A DNA stretch of 19,245 nt from Candidatus Poribacteria bacterium (lineage in GTDB: Bacteria; Poribacteria; WGA-4E; WGA-3G), in contig JAPPMR010000556.1 in NCBI GenBank assembly GCA_028818995.1, positions 1-19,245 of the forward strand, read 5' to 3'. The notes beneath the pieces were generated by a model. It was not told where the DNA came from. It saw only the letters and a list, made by a program, of their open reading frames with translations, and made no database searches. Positions 15,711-19,245 of the stretch are shown here, piece after piece. How positions within the stretch are numbered: the stretch's first letter is position 1; each line of letters opens with the position of its first letter. The translations under genes were made by a program, and so were the position numbers.

Positions 15711-16517
15711 TTATCCGACTTCCTGCCCGTCCAATTTCCCGACGTGCAGGTCAATTTCATCGCGCGACTCAATTTTGTCGACTTTGCCATCCACCATGTG
15801 GAAAATACGGTCTGAAACATCAAGCATTTTGTGATCGTGTGTTGCGGTAATAATGGTCACACCGTTTTCGTCATTGAGGCGGCGAAGCAAATCTATGATT
15901 TCAAGACCTGTCTTGGTATCCAAATTACCAGTCGGTTCATCTGCTAAGACAATAGCGGGATCATTAGCAAGGGAACGTGCAATTGCGACACGTTGCTGCT
16001 GTCCACCAGAGAGTTCTAACGGCTTATGCTGAACGCGGTCACCTAATCCAACAAGAGAGAGTAAATCAACACCCTTTTCTCTACTCTCATCGGCACTCAT
16101 GCCAGCAAAAATCATCGGGAGTGAGACGTTTTCAAGTGCTGTCATAACAGGGATAAGATTGAACGATTGAAAAATATAACCAATTTTCCGACAGCGCAGC
16201 CATGCCAACTCATAAGCGTCAAGTTGGGCAATATCTACTTCGTCAATATAGACCCTGCCCTCAGTGGGTTTATCTAATCCGCCAATCATATTAAAGAGCG
16301 TAGATTTCCCAGAGCCAGAAGGTCCCATAATAGAGATGTATTCCCCGCGTTGGATTTGGAAATTGACACCGCGTAGCGCATCTACAGTCGTTGTTCCCAT
16401 CTCATACCGTTTGATGAGGTTTCTGACTCTGACAGTATTCTCTTTAGGAATAAGACGCTGCAATCTTTCTGGTGTTTCAGCGAGATTTGGTTGTACGCCA
16501 CCTATTTCTGCTTGCAT
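15711..16517 (-). CDS. ABC transporter ATP-binding protein, MacB/LolD/FtsE class
   Basis: A 268-residue ATPase with all catalytic motifs: Walker A GPSGSGKST (65-73), Q-loop YIFQSFN (Q117), signature LSGGQQQR (169-176), Walker B IVLADEPTGNLD (E194) and switch H227. The preserved DEPTGNLD and the LxCRKIGYIFQSFNL region place it with the MacB/LolD/FtsE-type ATPases that pair with FtsX-fold permeases. An N-terminal extension of about 28 residues precedes the first beta strand. AAAGGAG nine nt upstream of ATG supports this start. No permease lies in the same operon; the MacB-like permease at 9379-10620 on the other strand is the nearest candidate partner. Confidence 0.9.
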   Translation of the reverse strand: MQAEIGGVQPNLAETPERLQRLIPKENTVRVRNLIKRYEMGTTTVDALRGVNFQIQRGEYISIMGPSGSGKSTLFNMIGGLDKPTEGRVYIDEVDIAQLDAYELAWLRCRKIGYIFQSFNLIPVMTALENVSLPMIFAGMSADESREKGVDLLSLVGLGDRVQHKPLELSGGQQQRVAIARSLANDPAIVLADEPTGNLDTKTGLEIIDLLRRLNDENGVTIITATHDHKMLDVSDRIFHMVDGKVDKIESRDEIDLHVGKLDGQEVG

Positions 16518-16541
16518 ATCTGTTTTCTCCTTTTCATTGGC

Positions 16542-16569
16542 TTTCGGCAGTCGGCCATCGGCTATTGGG
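16542..16569. repeat. Short 7-bp-period repeat
   Basis: Consecutive heptamers TTTCGGC, AGTCGGC, CATCGGC and a decayed TATTGGG lie upstream of the ATPase gene and just before palindromic repeat copy H. This is low-complexity intergenic sequence with no obvious role. Confidence 0.6.
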
Positions 16570-16576
16570 TTTCCGC

Positions 16577-16602
16577 TATAGGAGCGACCTCCTGTCGCGA
16601 TT
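16577..16602 (+). repeat. Palindromic intergenic repeat, copy H
   Basis: TATAGGA, stem GCGAC, loop CTCCT, stem GTCGC, then GATT. It is a family member with its own self-complementary stem. It sits in the 131-nt gap between the PqqD-like and ATPase genes. Confidence 0.65.
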
Positions 16603-16611
16603 TCTTAGCCC

Positions 16612-16638
16612 AAAAACCCTGAACTTGTTAAGCAAGTT
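16612..16638 (-). terminator. Weak candidate terminator after the PqqD-like gene
   Basis: Read on the minus strand, AACTTG-CTTAA-CAAGTT (16638 to 16622) forms a perfect 6-bp hairpin 10 nt after the PqqD-like stop codon. TTTTT (16616 to 16612) follows after a 5-nt gap. The weak stem and gap suggest partial termination at best. Confidence 0.3.
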
Positions 16639-16648
16639 ATAAAAATCA

Positions 16649-17113
16649 TTATCGCTTTGCCAAAAATCCGAAACGTTTTTGTTGTGCTGGTTTCTGTGTT
16701 GCTGCTTCATTTGGTTTGGTTTCAGTCGGAATAGCAAACTGAATGAAATTTCGTTTGCCGAGTTGCTGTATAAAGGTAAAAAGTGAAGTTTCTGCTTCTT
16801 TTCGCGTCAATTGATGTTTTTTCTGAAGTGCCTTGATAATCTGTGAAATAGTATGCTTACCATCGCACATTTCCCATACGTACGCACCAATGCTATCCAG
16901 CACAACAACCCGTTTATTCGGGAGCATAAAGAGTTTGCTTGTCAGGTTTACCCAGAATTTATCTTTCTGCGGAATGACGAGCGATGCCTCATCTTTGTCA
17001 TCTAACTCCCACGTTATCAGCTGATTGCGTACCGGGAATGCTTTGAGGACCTTGTCTCTATCTACATCAGGTCGTTTTCTTAGTTTTAGTGCGTATAGAA
17101 CTTTGTTAAGCAT
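16649..17113 (-). CDS. PqqD-like (RiPP recognition element fold) protein
   Basis: A 154-residue cytoplasmic protein. Residues ~55-127 match the PqqD family: VVVLDSIGAYVWEMCDGKHT, then SQIIKALQKK, and a predicted helix ending in GKRNFIQFAIP. The N-terminal ~50 residues are basic, and the C-terminal ~25 are Lys/Gln/Ala-rich and probably disordered. In PQQ and many peptide-modification pathways this winged-helix fold presents a precursor peptide to a radical SAM enzyme, but no radical SAM enzyme or precursor peptide is visible here. It lies 39 nt downstream of the 315-residue gene, and the gap contains a hairpin. No Shine-Dalgarno is clear before ATG 17113, so the start is less certain. Its function here is unknown. 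Confidence 0.72.
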   Translation of the reverse strand: MLNKVLYALKLRKRPDVDRDKVLKAFPVRNQLITWELDDKDEASLVIPQKDKFWVNLTSKLFMLPNKRVVVLDSIGAYVWEMCDGKHTISQIIKALQKKHQLTRKEAETSLFTFIQQLGKRNFIQFAIPTETKPNEAATQKPAQQKRFGFLAKR

Positions 17114-17122
17114 GTTTTATAA

Positions 17123-17144
17123 GTAGAGTTGAATGTTCAACTAC
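17123..17144. promoter_or_regulatory. Inverted repeat just upstream of the PqqD-like gene
   Basis: GTAG(AG)TTGAA and TTCAACTAC are complementary apart from a 2-nt bulge, around a 14-bp perfect core GTTGAATGTTCAAC. It lies between the 315-residue gene stop and the PqqD-like ATG, 9 nt from the latter. It could be an mRNA hairpin or an operator-like site. Confidence 0.35.
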
Positions 17145-17152
17145 CTCAATCT

Positions 17153-18100
17153 TTAATGACAATGAATACTGTCTGCAACCTCTTGTGCAAGTTTTTCAGA
17201 GGTTTCATGTCGTCCAATTGATTGCACTACATAGATACGGTTGGTATGATGGCAATGCCTTATGCAAAACGTAAGTCGTGTCCGTTTTCGGAGTTTATCA
17301 AGTATTAACACAGATGAAAATGGCATACTATCGTAAAGGCGTGTCTGCTGTCCGATAAACGTGATACGTTCATCTCCGTGCTCATCATGCGGAGTCACTT
17401 CAAATCCATAACCACGAATCGCTTTAGCGTATCTTGCTCTAAACCATGTTTCCAATTGATTCGGTTCCGAACTATATTCGTTTAATAGTACCTCCGCAGG
17501 ACCGTAACGTTCAACGCTGAGTTTACGACTTTTCCCTCTGGTAAATGTAAACAACAGATATCCGCTGAGAAGTTTCTGCCTTTCTAACTTGTAGTTTTTT
17601 GGAACAGCAAGTTTAAGCCCATACGCACTCCAGACAGTGTGCTGCGGATCACCTTGGTCCGAAATGGATTTGAAGATGCGAAGCACTGTTGGACGCCAGT
17701 TTTCTTTGAGCCTCCCCATGACTTGGACAATTGTAATCCGTTTGGTATCAGGACTATGTACAATCAACCCGTTCGCTCGGATACCACCTTTCCAACTGAA
17801 TCCGAGAAAGGTGCTGTCTTTCAAGAAATCCTCATCTTTGATAAGGTCAACGTTCCTACGAAATGAAACATTGCCACCGCGTTTATAGTTCTTGCGGACT
17901 AACTTGAAGTATTCGTCGAGTGTTTTATGTAGGTCAGGTTTCTTTTTCCGTGTTTTTGCCCATTTGAGTTCTAATCGAGGCATCTCAGGGTCATCTAACC
18001 GAAGGTAACCATTCTTTTCATCGCCGCTAATACCACTGATTTCCCAGGTTGTCGGTATCTCTATTTGAATGCCTGCCCAACCAAAAAGAGTCCAGTCCAT
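17153..18100 (-). CDS. Unrecognised protein with an internal duplication
   Basis: A 315-residue protein with no signal peptide or membrane segment and no family that I recognise. Two halves align with each other: W3-S146 opens FGWAGIQIEIPTTWEI and closes RITIVQVMGRLKENW, and W157-S311 opens WSAYGLKLAVPKNYKL and closes RIYVVQSIGRHET. In between, each half has a beta-rich block (GYLRL / GYLLF, LELKWAK / LSVERYG) and an amphipathic helix (LDEYFKLVRKNY / ETWFRARYAKAI). This suggests a duplicated alpha/beta domain. It is rich in Lys/Arg, with several Cys/His near the C-terminus (CIRHCHH, HCH). The upstream gap to the membrane protein is 29 nt and the downstream gap to the PqqD-like gene is 39 nt, so all three are likely co-transcribed. 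The ribosome binding site is weak (GTGGGACAG). Confidence 0.75.
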   Translation of the reverse strand: MDWTLFGWAGIQIEIPTTWEISGISGDEKNGYLRLDDPEMPRLELKWAKTRKKKPDLHKTLDEYFKLVRKNYKRGGNVSFRRNVDLIKDEDFLKDSTFLGFSWKGGIRANGLIVHSPDTKRITIVQVMGRLKENWRPTVLRIFKSISDQGDPQHTVWSAYGLKLAVPKNYKLERQKLLSGYLLFTFTRGKSRKLSVERYGPAEVLLNEYSSEPNQLETWFRARYAKAIRGYGFEVTPHDEHGDERITFIGQQTRLYDSMPFSSVLILDKLRKRTRLTFCIRHCHHTNRIYVVQSIGRHETSEKLAQEVADSIHCH

Positions 18101-18129
18101 TTCACTGTCCCACCACGAAAGAACATTGC

Positions 18130-19224
18130 TTAAAACGGTTTAACAATAACTGCTTTAGAGACAAGGGCAATTGCAACAGTACCCATCCCTATCAAACCTA
18201 CGCCACAAGCAAAACCTGCTGCCAGTACCGGATTGAACATAAACCACCGCTTCAAACCGAATCGCTTAATCATATAGAATCTACCGATGATAGCACCGAG
18301 TAATCGCGCAACCATGCTGCCCGGGTCAGCCCCAATTCCACCGATGATACCGTAAAACCACATTGACGGATATTTTAATACCCAAAGCAGCCCGTAGATA
18401 GCAAGGCTGGAGGTAAATCCTGCTGCAACATAATCCCCCCGAATGGCTTGTATGATCTCACTGTTTCCATCGCGTAGTGATGTTTTCATGAGACATTCGT
18501 TTGTTGCGTTAATCGGCCACATCATCTGAACAAACGGATATTGTGCGCTCGGTATTGGGGCTATTTGCCAAATAAAGTGTTGTACCACAATTCCACTAAC
18601 AATCAGGATAGGCATGATCAGCAGCGTTGCAGCGAGGTTTGAAGTAAAGGTTGTTCCCGTTAGTTCAAGCACGCGCCACCCTTGTGTGCCTGCCCCGTAA
18701 TCTTCGTCAGGTAACGGTGCAAACCAGATATCAATCTCCTCGTACCGACTCAGAATAAAGGTGATCTCATGCAAATAAGGTATTTCAAATAGGTCGCGTC
18801 CGAGAACTCCGAACGTCCTTGCAGTGATATACGAATTTATCGGTGTATATAAGAACGCGAACCCGAGTAGGAAACTTAGTGGGAAATTCGGAACCATCCA
18901 ATGGATAAGCCAAACAAATCCCCCCATACCGATAAGCCATAGCACACCCATAAGCCATAATGGAAAATCACCACGGTTCGGTGGTGTGGCAAGTGAGCCA
19001 CGTTCCCCTGCCTTTTTCTGGGAACTGCGAAGTTTGAAAAGCATTGGGACGGAGGCCGCCAAACCGACAAGACCAAGGCTAAAGTTTTGACCCATGCCGT
19101 AACTTCTGTAGAAGTCAAGATCGTTGAAAAGTCCAACCGCACGTACATCAAGCCCAGAGGTCCATTGATGTAATATCTCGTTTCTATAGAGGATTTGAGG
19201 ATTGAGAACAAATTGCGATAGCAT
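18130..19224 (-). CDS. Multi-pass membrane protein, probably a C-terminal part (OPT/DUF6785-like 'peptide transporter')
   Basis: The visible 364 residues contain about seven hydrophobic spans: near SLGLVGLAASVPML, LWLMGVLWLIGMGGFVWLI, FLLGFAFLYTP, LLIMPILIVSGIVV, SLAIYGLLWVL, the GIIGGIGADP region, and GFACGVGLIGMGTVAIALVS near the end. A soluble loop with EEIDIWFAPLPDEDYG lies between. The C-terminal pattern resembles large uncharacterised membrane proteins often named peptide transporter (OPT- or DUF6784/6785-like), which are usually about 600 residues. The N-terminus here starts mid-fold with no ribosome binding site. An in-frame TAG lies only seven codons upstream, at the window edge (19243-19245). 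This could be a truncated pseudogene, a frameshifted copy or a shorter paralogue. It heads the minus-strand gene cluster within the window. Confidence 0.6.
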   Translation of the reverse strand: MLSQFVLNPQILYRNEILHQWTSGLDVRAVGLFNDLDFYRSYGMGQNFSLGLVGLAASVPMLFKLRSSQKKAGERGSLATPPNRGDFPLWLMGVLWLIGMGGFVWLIHWMVPNFPLSFLLGFAFLYTPINSYITARTFGVLGRDLFEIPYLHEITFILSRYEEIDIWFAPLPDEDYGAGTQGWRVLELTGTTFTSNLAATLLIMPILIVSGIVVQHFIWQIAPIPSAQYPFVQMMWPINATNECLMKTSLRDGNSEIIQAIRGDYVAAGFTSSLAIYGLLWVLKYPSMWFYGIIGGIGADPGSMVARLLGAIIGRFYMIKRFGLKRWFMFNPVLAAGFACGVGLIGMGTVAIALVSKAVIVKPF

Positions 19225-19245
19225 CGCGGTAACAAACTCTGTCTA

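Noticed and set aside
16649..17113. PQQ biosynthesis operon
   Set aside because: Only a PqqD-like fold is present. There is no PqqA peptide, radical SAM PqqE, PqqB or PqqC in the window.

Overview
The window looks like a chromosomal fragment from an uncultured, Gram-negative-type bacterium. The best guess is Candidatus Poribacteria (sponge- or seawater-associated) or a close relative. This rests on recalled lineage habits: secreted proteins ending in a PNPFNPETWIPY-type FlgD/T9SS-like domain, dockerin-ended repeat proteins, LamG proteins, Gfo/Idh/MocA oxidoreductases, and palindromic intergenic repeats of the TGTAGGAG type. No rRNA or other taxonomic marker is present, so the assignment is an inference.

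Left part, + strand (1-8092). A small cupin gene (221-853) comes first. Two large secreted-protein genes follow. Gene 1 (1167-3566) carries a cohesin domain, an Asp-Thr repeat linker, a Spondin_N domain and a C-terminal FlgD/T9SS-type surface-sorting domain. Gene 2 (3683-8092) carries a Reeler-like (choice-of-anchor V) domain with one CxxCH, eleven tandem ~105-125 residue beta-sandwich modules and a C-terminal type I dockerin. A strong hairpin terminator separates them. Together they look like an anchored receptor and a long rod that docks onto it. Reeler and Spondin_N, fused in animal F-spondin, are here split over two neighbouring genes that could be rejoined by cohesin-dockerin binding.

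Middle part, + strand (8156-13700). This holds a Gfo/Idh/MocA oxidoreductase, a MacB/FtsX-type ABC permease, two secreted LamG proteins that share an unusual C-terminal TTWGxLK tail, and a GalU-like nucleotidyltransferase placed 8 nt after the second LamG gene.

Right part, - strand (19224 to 13806). The order of transcription is: multi-pass membrane protein (probably cut at the window edge), an unrecognised 315-residue protein with an internal duplication, a PqqD-like protein, an ABC ATPase of the MacB/LolD class, a SelA-like PLP enzyme, and a UPF0173 metallo-beta-lactamase-fold hydrolase. Short gaps suggest one or two operons. The + and - blocks converge at about 13.7 kb over an exact 2 x 50 bp tandem duplication.

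Intergenic regions carry at least eight copies of one small palindromic repeat family. Its stem sequence differs between copies while pairing is kept. No tRNA, rRNA, CRISPR array, transposase or phage gene was seen.
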